Source: CAYVKY01 sp964452115 (GTDB lineage Bacteria; Bacteroidota; Ignavibacteria; Tepidaquicellales; Tepidaquicellaceae). From it: 15,704 nucleotides of DNA. The position numbers and the translations under genes were made by a program. Every line of letters starts with the position of its first letter. Position 1 is the stretch's first letter. This document shows, in pieces, positions 7,271 through 14,882 of the stretch. Where the stretch lies: positions 1-15,704 of the forward strand of contig CAYVKY010000043.1 in the NCBI GenBank assembly GCA_964452115.1, written 5' to 3'. Below the pieces are notes generated by a model that had not been told where the DNA came from, ran no database searches, and worked only from the letters and a program-made list of their open reading frames with translations.

Positions 7271-8359
7271 ATGATTTCATATAAGGATATTAAATTTGAT
7301 TGCAGATATTTTCGCGGAGATATACCCTGTACACCGTCAAAGAATTACGGCGTGAACTGTCTGAAATGTGATTATTACAGCAAATTCACGGAGAAAATTC
7401 TTATCATCAAACTCGGCGCCGCAGGAGACGTTATACGCACTACACCGATTTTATATCCATTGAAAAAATCATATCCTGATTCCAAAATTTTCTGGCTGAC
7501 CCGCTCGAAAGACCTTGTGCCGATGCACACAACTCCTTCAGCGGATGTTGCTCTTTCGTTCAATCTTGAAAACGTGCTTATGCTGCAGAAGACACAATTT
7601 GATATTGTGATAAATCTCGATAAGGACAATGAAGCAATCGCGCTTATGGATTCGATTGAAGCTAAACAAAAATTCGGATACACACTGAAAAACGGATACT
7701 GCGTTCCGGTCAATGAGCGCGCTTATGACAAATATATGACGGGAGTGTTTGATGAAGTTTCCATTGCCAACAAAAAAAGTTACCCCGAGGAAATTTTCGA
7801 AATCTGCGGTTATAAATTTAATAAAGAAAAATATCTTCTCGATATCGAAGACATACCGCTGCCTGATATTAATATTAACGCATCAAAACCAGTTGTCGGA
7901 TTCAACACCGGCTGCGGCTCGAGATGGACATCGCGTCTGTGGAAAAATGAATACTGGATTGAACTTATCAAACTGCTTGAAAAAAACTACGAAGTTGTAC
8001 TGCTCGGAGGAGAGCAGGAAGATATCACAAATAAATACCTCGCGGATAATTCATCCGCAAAATATTTCGGTTACTTCAACCTGAAGACGTTCATTTCGCT
8101 GATGAATAAATGCGACGTAATTGTGACGCAGGTGACGATGGGGCTTCACATTGCGGTTGCACTCAATAAATATGTTGTATTGATGAACAATATTTTTAAC
8201 CCGAATGAATTTGAGCTATACGGTAACGGCGAAATTATTTCTCCGCGAAAAGCCTGCAAATGCTTTTTCAGAGCGGAATGCATGAACGATGAGTACAAAT
8301 GCATGGATACGTTAATGCCCGAAGATATTTTCGCTTCAATAAAAAAATTCAGGAAATGA
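7271..8359 (+). CDS. Family 9 glycosyltransferase (heptosyltransferase-like)
   Basis: 362 residues from the chosen ATG at 7271. An in-frame ATG at 7166 would add 35 residues, mostly hydrophobic, encoded by AT-rich spacer next to the repeats, so I prefer the later start. The first 33 residues hold four cysteines (C11, C20, C30, C33, the last two as CLKC) that look like a metal site. KILIIKLGAAGDVIRTTPIL (42-61) is the classic N-terminal motif of ADP-heptose:LPS heptosyltransferase-like GT9 enzymes. The C-terminal nucleotide-binding half includes VVGFNTGCGSRWTSRLW and the TQVTMGLHIAVAL segment. A second cysteine cluster lies near the end. Likely a transferase in LPS core or other surface glycan assembly at the cytosolic membrane face; donor unknown. 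It overlaps the GT4 gene by ATGA. Confidence 0.87.
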   Translation: MISYKDIKFDCRYFRGDIPCTPSKNYGVNCLKCDYYSKFTEKILIIKLGAAGDVIRTTPILYPLKKSYPDSKIFWLTRSKDLVPMHTTPSADVALSFNLENVLMLQKTQFDIVINLDKDNEAIALMDSIEAKQKFGYTLKNGYCVPVNERAYDKYMTGVFDEVSIANKKSYPEEIFEICGYKFNKEKYLLDIEDIPLPDININASKPVVGFNTGCGSRWTSRLWKNEYWIELIKLLEKNYEVVLLGGEQEDITNKYLADNSSAKYFGYFNLKTFISLMNKCDVIVTQVTMGLHIAVALNKYVVLMNNIFNPNEFELYGNGEIISPRKACKCFFRAECMNDEYKCMDTLMPEDIFASIKKFRK

Positions 8360-9513
8360 AGATATCCATCATCGGCACGGCATATCCAATGCGCGGAGGG
8401 ATAGCACAATACAATTCGATTTTATTCAGATACTTTTCGGAAAATAACGACGTAAAGATATTTTCATTTAAAAGGCAGTATCCCGAGTTCCTTTTCCCCG
8501 GTAAAACGCAGTACGAAGAAGGCGAACCGCTTTATAAAATTCCCGGAGATAAAAACATACGCATAATTGACTCGATTAATCCTTTCAACTGGATAAGAAC
8601 CGGTTTCAGAATCCGCCGTGAAAATCCGGATTTAATCGTATGCAAATACTGGATGCCTTTTTTTGCACCGTGCTATTACACAATTTTTTTAATTGCGAAA
8701 CTTTTCAGAAAAACGAAAGCACTGCTCGTTTGCGACAATGTGATTCCACACGAAAATATGCCGTTCGGCAGACTTCTTACGAAAATATTTTTTTCAAAAG
8801 TTGATTATTTTATGGTTCAGTCCCGCTCGGTTGAAAATGACCTGAAACTTTTCAATAAAAAAAATAAACCGTATGAATATTCACCGCATCCGGTGTATAA
8901 TATTTTCGGAGAAAAAACCACGCGTGAGGAAGCGGTTGATGTTCTTGAAAAAGAATTTAATCTGAAAAATATCAGCAGTAAAATTATTTTGTTCTTCGGA
9001 TATATCAGAAAGTACAAAGGGCTTATGTATCTTATCGAAGCAATGCCCGAAGTACTGAAAAAAATGAATGTAACGCTTCTTGCTGCCGGTGAATTTTACG
9101 ATAAACCCGAGCCGTACTTTGAAAAGATAAAAGAACTCGGACTTGAGGAAAACGTAAAGATTGTTTCGGACTTTATTCCCGATGACAAAATCAGATATTT
9201 CTTTTCCGCGTGCGACTTCGTTGTACTGCCGTACAGCGATGCAACTCAGAGCGGCATCGCACAGATTGCATATTACTATGACAAACCCGCAATCGCAACA
9301 AATGTAGGCGGACTTGCGGAAGTTGTGCTTGACGGAAAAACGGGCATCATTGTTCCGCCTGACAATTCCCGTCTGCTTGCGGAAGCGATAATCAGATTTT
9401 ACGAAGATAATTTATCCGAAAAATATTCGGGTGCGGTTAAGGAGGAAAAAGAGAATTACAAATGGGAAAACTTTGTTGATAAAATTTTAAACCTTTATAA
9501 TAAAAACCAATAG
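8356..9513 (+). CDS. Family 4 glycosyltransferase
   Basis: 385 residues from the ATG at 8356. A longer in-frame start at 8299 lies wholly within the GT9 gene and would place extra residues before the MKISIIGTAYPMRGGIAQYN start typical of the family. The chosen ATG overlaps the GT9 stop by ATGA and has AGGA just upstream. The GT-B fold is visible: an N-terminal acceptor domain, then ILFFGYIRKYKGLMYLIEA starting the donor domain, the donor-site region YSDATQSGIAQIAYYY and the sequence ATNVGGLAEVVLDGKTG near the C-terminus. It retains an alpha-mannosyltransferase-type donor loop, but the ExxxxxxxE pair is not evident in that loop, where TQSGIAQIAYYY stands. It probably adds a sugar to a lipid-linked glycan; the sugar is not readable. 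Confidence 0.88.
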   Translation: MKISIIGTAYPMRGGIAQYNSILFRYFSENNDVKIFSFKRQYPEFLFPGKTQYEEGEPLYKIPGDKNIRIIDSINPFNWIRTGFRIRRENPDLIVCKYWMPFFAPCYYTIFLIAKLFRKTKALLVCDNVIPHENMPFGRLLTKIFFSKVDYFMVQSRSVENDLKLFNKKNKPYEYSPHPVYNIFGEKTTREEAVDVLEKEFNLKNISSKIILFFGYIRKYKGLMYLIEAMPEVLKKMNVTLLAAGEFYDKPEPYFEKIKELGLEENVKIVSDFIPDDKIRYFFSACDFVVLPYSDATQSGIAQIAYYYDKPAIATNVGGLAEVVLDGKTGIIVPPDNSRLLAEAIIRFYEDNLSEKYSGAVKEEKENYKWENFVDKILNLYNKNQ

Positions 9514-9514
9514 A

Positions 9515-10321
9515 ATGAAATACGATCCTGTAAAAAAAGTATTCGGAAATATTGTATCGGACAGACCAACGCTCCGGAAAATGTTTTACCACATATTAGA
9601 TATGATGTTCCTGCGCACGTGGCACGTGAAAAAGGCTGTGAGAGGGCTTTTCAGGCCGTCTGACAAATTAAAGATTTATGATGCGGGAATGGGCTTCGGA
9701 CAATATACATACTTCATGGCAAAGTATTTCAGAAATTCGGACATACTCTCGGTTGACGTTAAAGACGAACAGGTGAGCGACTGCCGCAATTTTTTCACGA
9801 AAGCGGGAGTAAAAAATACGAGGTTTGAAATTGCAGATCTTACAAAAATTGAAAACAAAGATGAATTCGATTTTATATTATCAGTGGATGTGATGGAGCA
9901 TATAGTTGAGGATGAACTTGTATTCGGAAATTTTTATAATGCATTGAAAAAAGGCGGAAAACTTCTCGTCAATACGCCGTCAAACCTCGGAGGAAGCGAT
10001 GCTCACGAAGATGAAGATGAAAGTTTTATCGAAGAGCACGCCCGCAACGGATATTCCAAAGAAGACATCACTTCAAAAATGGAGCGCGCAGGGCTGAAAG
10101 TTACCCACTTCTCATATTCATACGGAAAATTCGGCACGGTATCGTGGCGGCTCGGAATTAAATATCCGATTCTGATAGCAGGTGTCTGGAAAGGGCTGAT
10201 TTTGCTGCTTCCCGTTTATTACATTATTACATTGTGGCTGACATTGATTCTGATGTGGCTCGATGTCCACACACATAATGAAGTAGGCACCGGCGTCATC
10301 GTCATCGCCGAGAAACCATAA
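9515..10321 (+). CDS. SAM-dependent class I methyltransferase
   Basis: 268 residues. Motif I is DAGMGFGQ (56-63), the acidic end of strand 2 is VDVKDEQ (80-86), and DFILSVDVMEHI at 119-130 is the post-motif region of UbiG/Methyltransf_11-like enzymes. KKGGKLLVNTPS (145-156) is the strand-5 region. A hydrophobic stretch at about 217-249 suggests membrane association, as in some lipid- or glycan-acting methyltransferases. One base separates it from the GT4 stop, so GT9, GT4 and this gene form one transcription unit. It may methylate or cap the glycan made by the two glycosyltransferases (inference). A ubiquinone-type role cannot be excluded but has no support from the neighbours. Confidence 0.85.
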   Translation: MKYDPVKKVFGNIVSDRPTLRKMFYHILDMMFLRTWHVKKAVRGLFRPSDKLKIYDAGMGFGQYTYFMAKYFRNSDILSVDVKDEQVSDCRNFFTKAGVKNTRFEIADLTKIENKDEFDFILSVDVMEHIVEDELVFGNFYNALKKGGKLLVNTPSNLGGSDAHEDEDESFIEEHARNGYSKEDITSKMERAGLKVTHFSYSYGKFGTVSWRLGIKYPILIAGVWKGLILLLPVYYIITLWLTLILMWLDVHTHNEVGTGVIVIAEKP

Positions 10322-10346
10322 AAGTATAATTAAATTTTTTCAATTG

Positions 10347-10372
10347 CATTCCCAAGCCGGAGCTTGGGAATG
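10347..10372. repeat. 26-bp perfect hairpin, copy 1 of an inverted REP-like pair
   Basis: An 11-bp arm CATTCCCAAGC, loop CGGA, and exact complementary arm. It sits in the gap between convergent genes, where a terminator would be expected, but neither strand shows a U-tract directly after the stem. It is related to the hairpin at 10407-10432. Confidence 0.65.
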
Positions 10373-10406
10373 AGGATAAGTATTTGTTAATATAGATATA
10401 TACTCT

Positions 10407-10432
10407 CCTTCCCAAGCTCCAGTTTGGGAAGG
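10407..10432. repeat. 26-bp hairpin, copy 2 in inverted orientation
   Basis: Arms CCTTCCCAAGC and the matching GTTTGGGAAGG with one G-T wobble (G10 with T17). Read on the other strand it matches copy 1 at 22 of 26 bases, against 20 of 26 in direct orientation. The second base pair changes from A-T to C-G on both sides, so the stem is conserved by compensation. Confidence 0.62.
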
Positions 10433-10455
10433 TTATATGTGATAATTTTTCGTTT

Positions 10456-10485
10456 TCTCACGGCCGCCGGAGCAGCCGCACGAGA
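10456..10485. repeat. GC-rich imperfect hairpin
   Basis: TCTC at 10456-10459 pairs with GAGA at 10482-10485, and CGGC at 10461-10464 with GCCG at 10475-10478, with a small internal loop. The apex contains GCCGGAGC, an octamer also present at the apex of the hairpin at 10347. It may be a degenerate third member of the same cluster. Confidence 0.35.
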
Positions 10486-10494
10486 GGCAAATTT

Positions 10495-10521
10495 TTAATT
10501 CTTAATTCTTAATTCTTAATT
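10495..10521. repeat. Heptamer tandem repeat, 3.9 copies of TTAATTC
   Basis: Units at 10495, 10502, 10509 and 10516, the last ending TTAATTG. It ends 3 bp before the stop codon of the minus-strand GT2 gene. A slippage-prone tract with no other visible role. Confidence 0.75.
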
Positions 10522-10524
10522 GAA

Positions 10525-11271
10525 TTAGTAGTATTTTTCTTTCGAGGTGAAGAAATATTTTATAAATCTGAATGACAGCACCACATGAGCCAGCAGCACG
10601 CGCACCAATCCGAAATGCTTTACGAGAATTCCGAAACGCTCCCTGTTTGAAGGAATAATATTATTCTTTGAATATCCGCCAATCTGAAATTTCGATAATA
10701 TCAGATGCGTGTTATAAACCTCTCCGCATTTCTTCAGCGAACTTATCATCCATTCTATATCCGAACAATATTTATAATTCGTGTCATACACAGCCGCCAG
10801 CGCGCGTTTTACAATGAACGACTGGTGTATCACCACCATACCGTAAATCATACTTTTATATGAAAATTTTTCCGGCGGCTTTTTGAGTTTGCGCTTTTCA
10901 AGCTCGTTTCCCTCCCTGTCAACATACATAACATCGCCGTAATATGCATCGGCAGTGTCATTTGCCCTGAAAATATTTTCGAGCGTATCAGCATTGTAAA
11001 TTTCATCGCCCGCATTCAGAAACCACACGTAATCCCCTTCTGCAATCCGCAGTCCCTTATTCATCGCATCATAAATACCTTTGTCTTTTTCGCTTACATA
11101 TTTAGAAATTATATCCTGATTTTCCGTTATCACATTCAAAGTGCCGTCAGTCGAACCACCGTCAATGACGATGTATTCGATGCCTCTGAAGGTCTGCGTC
11201 CTTATGCTTCCTATGGTTTTTTTCAGATCTTCCCGCCTGTTAAATACAACTGTAATTATTGATATCTTCAT
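10525..11271 (-). CDS. Family 2 glycosyltransferase (WfgS/WcaA-like)
   Basis: 248 residues. The start MKISIITVVFNRREDLKKTI and the DGGSTDGT motif (37-44) are the nucleotide-sugar binding part of GT2. DKGIYDAMNKGL (63-74) and FLNAGDE (84-90, the usual metal-binding acidic position) follow. It lacks membrane segments apart from weak C-terminal hydrophobicity, so it is probably a cytosolic or membrane-edge enzyme. It is the last gene of the six-gene minus-strand operon, and its start overlaps the upstream zinc-ribbon gene by ATGA. It is convergent with the methyltransferase gene, so it may equally be an O-antigen gene picked up by the operon. Sugar and acceptor unknown. Confidence 0.87.
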   Translation of the reverse strand: MKISIITVVFNRREDLKKTIGSIRTQTFRGIEYIVIDGGSTDGTLNVITENQDIISKYVSEKDKGIYDAMNKGLRIAEGDYVWFLNAGDEIYNADTLENIFRANDTADAYYGDVMYVDREGNELEKRKLKKPPEKFSYKSMIYGMVVIHQSFIVKRALAAVYDTNYKYCSDIEWMISSLKKCGEVYNTHLILSKFQIGGYSKNNIIPSNRERFGILVKHFGLVRVLLAHVVLSFRFIKYFFTSKEKYY

Positions 11272-11876
11272 CTGATATTATAAGTTTTTCCGTACATCCC
11301 GTCCGTCATAGTGCCGTTTGCATTTTTGTAAAAAGGAATTCCGAGTATTTCGTATGAATTATATTTTATTGTGAATTCGAATTCCTTTATTGTATCGCTT
11401 TTTTCTGCTTCGAATGAAATCAGAATAAACTCGCACAGTTTTTTTGCATCTTCTTTGCCGTAAACAAATCCCGTAAGTTTTGCATTATACTTCTGGGGCG
11501 ACTTTGCCGGATTCTGCGCGGTAAATGTCTGCGCCAGAAACTTCATTGTCTCGACATCGCAGTCGAATGCAGGAATGTAGAAATTCAGACTGAACTGCAT
11601 CTGCGGTTTATCACCGAACATTTTATCGAAAAATCCGCCAGACGCTTTTCGCTTTGTGATGTCAACGTCGGTGCGCACAAGCCAGAATGGCTTATAAACC
11701 ATTTCGCCGTCTGAACGTACGGCAGCAGCGGCAAAATTAACTTCCACGGGCTGCAGCTCGCCGTTTTCAATTTCGAAACCGCTTCCGCAGCTCGTGCAGT
11801 ATGTCACAAGGTCATTTAGCTCAACCACAAGTCCGCTTCCGCAGTTTTTACATTTTATGGATTCAAGTTTGAACAT
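11268..11876 (-). CDS. Zinc-ribbon protein, third paralogue of the operon (no membrane segment)
   Basis: 202 residues. The zinc ribbon is formed by C9-xx-C12 and C27-xx-C30 (CKNCG and CTSCG). Residues 60-72 contain YKPFWLVRTDVDI, matching the YFPMWYFKTD and YIPFWRVKADVV segments of the two upstream genes, so the three share a ribbon followed by one beta-rich module. Unlike them it has no hydrophobic C-terminal helices and should be soluble. The module probably mediates protein or membrane contact (inference). It starts 12 bp after the stop of the upstream gene and overlaps the GT2 gene by ATGA. I do not recognise a named family beyond generic zinc-ribbon annotation. Confidence 0.75.
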   Translation of the reverse strand: MFKLESIKCKNCGSGLVVELNDLVTYCTSCGSGFEIENGELQPVEVNFAAAAVRSDGEMVYKPFWLVRTDVDITKRKASGGFFDKMFGDKPQMQFSLNFYIPAFDCDVETMKFLAQTFTAQNPAKSPQKYNAKLTGFVYGKEDAKKLCEFILISFEAEKSDTIKEFEFTIKYNSYEILGIPFYKNANGTMTDGMYGKTYNIR

Positions 11877-11888
11877 ATCTTTTAAAAA

Positions 11889-13034
11889 TTAATTATCATC
11901 ACTGTTTAAGAAAGAACTCAGGATCGAGCCGGCAGCAAGGGTTCCGACTGCGCGCATCACATTATTTCCGTTTGAAAGCCCGCCGAGCTGCGCACCGAAA
12001 AATCCTTTTGTGTCAACGAGTTTCGCCGCCTTTTCTTCGGCAACTCCCGTGCCTTCCACTATCTCGCCGCCGTATCTGAATTTTTTATATGCCGACCGCA
12101 TCAGCGCAATTCCCGCAATCAGGCAAAATGCATAAACCGCAAAATGAAATTTTCCCGGATTTTTCGATAATAAAAATATTTCAAAAAATGTTGCAAGAAA
12201 CATTCCCGCTGCCGTGCCAATAATTCCCATAATTGCTCTGAAAAGGTTGCTTCCCGGTGCTTTGCCGTAACTCACTTCGCCGTTCGCCGCATCAATCAGC
12301 ACCTGATAAGTTCTGTTGTTGAACACGTACCTCACAACCCACAACGGAAAATACACAATCGAAATGTGCTTCCTCACCAGATTGTAGTTTTCAAAATTTA
12401 TCCTGTCGAGTTTGACTTCATTTCGCGCTTCGTTTATAAAATTCACAAGCACTGTGTCTTCAATTTCTTTTTCCGATGCAATTACATTAAACACCATTCC
12501 ATCCGTCTGCACTTTTTCAAAATCAATCGGAAGAATTTCATCGCCCGTCAGGTTCACTTTCTTTACTCCAAGTTCCGATATATCGCAGGCGGGAAGCGTG
12601 GTGTCGAATGTATTCTGAATTTTTATTTCCTTATCAACATAAGTTGTAGAGTTTCCGCTTGACTCTTCTTTCTGCCCGAACACCCATCCGACGACGTCCG
12701 CCTTTACTCTCCAGAACGGAATGTAAATCAGAAATGCTTCATCAATGCGTGAATTCTGCCTGAGCCCTTTTGCTTTGGACATTCCTTCGCCGAGCCAGTT
12801 CATAGCGCGCGATATTGCATCTTCGCGTTTGAGTTTTTTCGGAACAAAATATTTCAGCGTTCCTTCATCGCCTTTAACAACAAGCAGCGTGCCGCAGTAC
12901 TTGCAGTTAAAACTTTTCATTCCTTCACGCAGGTCAAGCTCGCCTCCGCAGGAAGGACAGGTGATGCCCTTTACGATTTTTTCCTTCTTAAATGTAATTG
13001 CTTGTTTTAATGTTTCGGCTGATTGATTTTCCAT
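11889..13034 (-). CDS. Zinc-ribbon membrane protein, second paralogue
   Basis: 381 residues. After 20 polar residues comes a zinc ribbon with C26-xx-C29 and C44-xx-C47. Two copies of the aromatic module follow: IYIPFWRVKADVVGWVFG (103-120) and VYFPLWVVRYVFNNRTYQ (227-244), the second continuing to AANGEVSYGK. Hydrophobic segments at about 265-289 and 298-313 suggest two membrane helices. A tail of about 65 residues rich in Gly and Ala (331-379) could be amphipathic. The ribbon would face the cytosol if both helices cross. The layout resembles zinc-ribbon/transmembrane proteins encoded next to SPFH and PspA genes in other bacteria (family knowledge, matched by context). Spacing is 10 bp to the upstream gene and 12 bp to the downstream one. 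Confidence 0.78.
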   Translation of the reverse strand: MENQSAETLKQAITFKKEKIVKGITCPSCGGELDLREGMKSFNCKYCGTLLVVKGDEGTLKYFVPKKLKREDAISRAMNWLGEGMSKAKGLRQNSRIDEAFLIYIPFWRVKADVVGWVFGQKEESSGNSTTYVDKEIKIQNTFDTTLPACDISELGVKKVNLTGDEILPIDFEKVQTDGMVFNVIASEKEIEDTVLVNFINEARNEVKLDRINFENYNLVRKHISIVYFPLWVVRYVFNNRTYQVLIDAANGEVSYGKAPGSNLFRAIMGIIGTAAGMFLATFFEIFLLSKNPGKFHFAVYAFCLIAGIALMRSAYKKFRYGGEIVEGTGVAEEKAAKLVDTKGFFGAQLGGLSNGNNVMRAVGTLAAGSILSSFLNSDDN

Positions 13035-13044
13035 ATTATCTTCT

Positions 13045-13860
13045 TTAAACTTTTTTTGTAATCATATATGCGATAACGACCAAAGGTACCGAAGCAAGCG
13101 CATATAAAATAATTTTGAAAACAATTGCCTCTGCAACAAATTCAGACTTTGAACCTGACAGCACGCCTCCTGCAATGAATGCAAGTACACTAATCACAAA
13201 AAATAATATTATGCTCAGAGTGAACATAATCCTGTACGGTGCCTCGCTTTTTGCAGGCCACAGGTTCGCATACACTCTGCCTGATGAAGCTTCCACGAGA
13301 GCCGTGTAAACCTGACCTTCGTATAAATATTTGAACTGATAAAATGGTATGTGCACGAGCGATGCGAGTTCAAGGTTCTGCATATCAACTCCGGACTGCG
13401 ACAGCCAGTTTGCGGCGGAATCGTAAGCCACATCAGGCGTCAGAAATTCATTTTCATTGAATTCTTTGCTGTTGTAAATAATCATATTCCCTGCGGGAAT
13501 TGAAATCTTTTTAATTTCGGAGATTGCAGTTGAAGTTGCAGGCTGAAAATATATCGATTCGGATGCGCCGTCGGTTTTGAAATACCACATCGGAAAATAA
13601 TAATACTGCACATCCTGAATCTGTGCGAGCCTGTCAAGATTTTTAACCTGAAAATTTCCCGCCATCCATCTGCGGAGATTCCCTTCGGCAGTATCTTTCG
13701 AGAAATTTGATTTCACCACATAATGCGTTACCACCTTGCTTTTATCCACGTAAATAGCAGAGCCGCAAAACTGGCACTCAATAAATTTTTCGTCTGCCTT
13801 GATTTCATTTTCACCTGCACACTGCGGACATACGATTACAGAGGTCGCTAAATTTTCCAT
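13045..13860 (-). CDS. Zinc-ribbon membrane protein, first paralogue
   Basis: 271 residues. The zinc ribbon is C11-xx-C14 and C29-xx-C32 (CPQCAG, CQFCGS). Two beta-rich module repeats follow: YYYFPMWYFKTDG (86-98) and VHIPFYQFKYLYEGQVYTAL (169-188), the second ending ASSGRVYANLWP. C-terminal membrane helices lie at about 211-231 and 243-267, and a KK tail suggests both termini are cytosolic. It lies 10 bp after the SPFH gene and 10 bp before its paralogue, so it is almost certainly in the same transcript. The role is inferred from context: a membrane anchor or sensor working with the SPFH protein. Confidence 0.78.
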   Translation of the reverse strand: MENLATSVIVCPQCAGENEIKADEKFIECQFCGSAIYVDKSKVVTHYVVKSNFSKDTAEGNLRRWMAGNFQVKNLDRLAQIQDVQYYYFPMWYFKTDGASESIYFQPATSTAISEIKKISIPAGNMIIYNSKEFNENEFLTPDVAYDSAANWLSQSGVDMQNLELASLVHIPFYQFKYLYEGQVYTALVEASSGRVYANLWPAKSEAPYRIMFTLSIILFFVISVLAFIAGGVLSGSKSEFVAEAIVFKIILYALASVPLVVIAYMITKKV

Positions 13861-13870
13861 CGGATTTAAT

Positions 13871-14863
13871 TTAAAGTTTTGCGAGTAAATCTTTTTTCTT
13901 TGCGTCGAATTCTTCCTGAGTGATAAGTCCGCTCTCTTTCATTTTGCCGAGTTTTTCGATTGTACTCATAATTTCATCCGCTGACATTTTTGCCTGAGGC
14001 TGCTGTCCCTGCGGTTGCGCTGCGCCTGAGAATGCCTGTCCCATCATATTTCCCATAGCCATACCCGCGCCGAATCCAACTCCGAGCCCTGCCGTGCCTC
14101 CTGCGCCTTCATTTTCAGCCGCCTTTTCGAGCGACTGCGCCGCTTTGAACTTCATATAATTGTCAAGATTGCCGACTGCACCCATCGAACTGCGCTCGTT
14201 GATTTTTTCCTGTACTTCTTCGGGAGGAACAATTCCGACAATTATAAAATCAGAAAGCTCGATTCCCATAGAGCTGAAAAAGTCCGCCACTGAAGCCTTT
14301 ACAGCCATTTCAATCTGCGGATAATACTGTCCGAGGTCAAATACGGTTGTAAGGTTTTGTCCGAGAACAGTGTTGAGCCGTGATACAATTCCGTCCCGCA
14401 GGTAATCTTCAATCTCATCGGTTGTATATAGTCCCTGCGTTGACACGAGTTCCATCATAAACTGTCTCGGGTCTTTAATCCTCACGGAAAATTTTCCGGA
14501 AGCGCGGAGCTGAACGAAAGAAAGTTCCTTGTCGCGGAAATTAATCGGCGATTTTGTTCCCCATTTCAGGTCAATGAATTTTTTCATTGAAACGAAATAC
14601 ACCTGTGCCTGAAAAGGCGATGTGCCGCCGAAAGGCAGGCTTATAAGTTTTGTCAAAAACGGAATGTTCTCGGTAGTAAGCGTGTGCCTTCCCGCCTGAA
14701 ATGCGTCCAGCACTTTTCCATCTCTGTAAAAAAGCGCAGTCTGTGAATCCTGCACAATCAGCTGTGTGCCGAGTCTGTACGAAGCAGAGCCGTCCTGCGG
14801 CTCGCGATGAACCATTGTTTTTCCTGTTTCATCGAAAAATTCTATTACGTCTATTAATGCCAT
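13871..14863 (-). CDS. SPFH/Band-7 domain protein with C-terminal SHOCT tail (YdjI-like)
   Basis: 330 residues. The SPFH domain spans about 25-225: LGTQLIVQDSQTALFYRDGK (31-50) is the typical N-terminal strand pair, with KFSVRIKDPRQFMMELV (124-140) and a helical end at about 185-223 containing FIIVGIVPPEEVQEKINER. A Gly/Ala/Met/Gln-rich flexible linker (about 252-293) leads to a SHOCT module, IEKLGKMKESGLITQEEFDA (302-321) and onward. There is no N-terminal membrane helix or signal, so it should be a cytosolic or peripheral protein, unlike stomatin, flotillin or HflK. B. subtilis YdjI, which works with PspA, has this kind of architecture. It lies 19 bp after the coiled-coil gene and 10 bp before the first zinc-ribbon gene. 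Probable role: an oligomeric scaffold at the membrane under envelope stress (inference). Confidence 0.88.
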   Translation of the reverse strand: MALIDVIEFFDETGKTMVHREPQDGSASYRLGTQLIVQDSQTALFYRDGKVLDAFQAGRHTLTTENIPFLTKLISLPFGGTSPFQAQVYFVSMKKFIDLKWGTKSPINFRDKELSFVQLRASGKFSVRIKDPRQFMMELVSTQGLYTTDEIEDYLRDGIVSRLNTVLGQNLTTVFDLGQYYPQIEMAVKASVADFFSSMGIELSDFIIVGIVPPEEVQEKINERSSMGAVGNLDNYMKFKAAQSLEKAAENEGAGGTAGLGVGFGAGMAMGNMMGQAFSGAAQPQGQQPQAKMSADEIMSTIEKLGKMKESGLITQEEFDAKKKDLLAKL

Positions 14864-14882
14864 ATATTTTTGATTTTAATTT

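Noticed and set aside
10347..10432. Pair of intrinsic terminators between convergent genes
   Set aside because: Stem-loops are good but no run of T follows directly on either strand, and the two copies are related inverted repeats. A secondary role in ending transcripts remains possible.
12366..12662. Plus-strand open frames within the second zinc-ribbon gene
   Set aside because: Shadows of the minus-strand gene, which has zinc-ribbon cysteines and membrane helices; no start signals.
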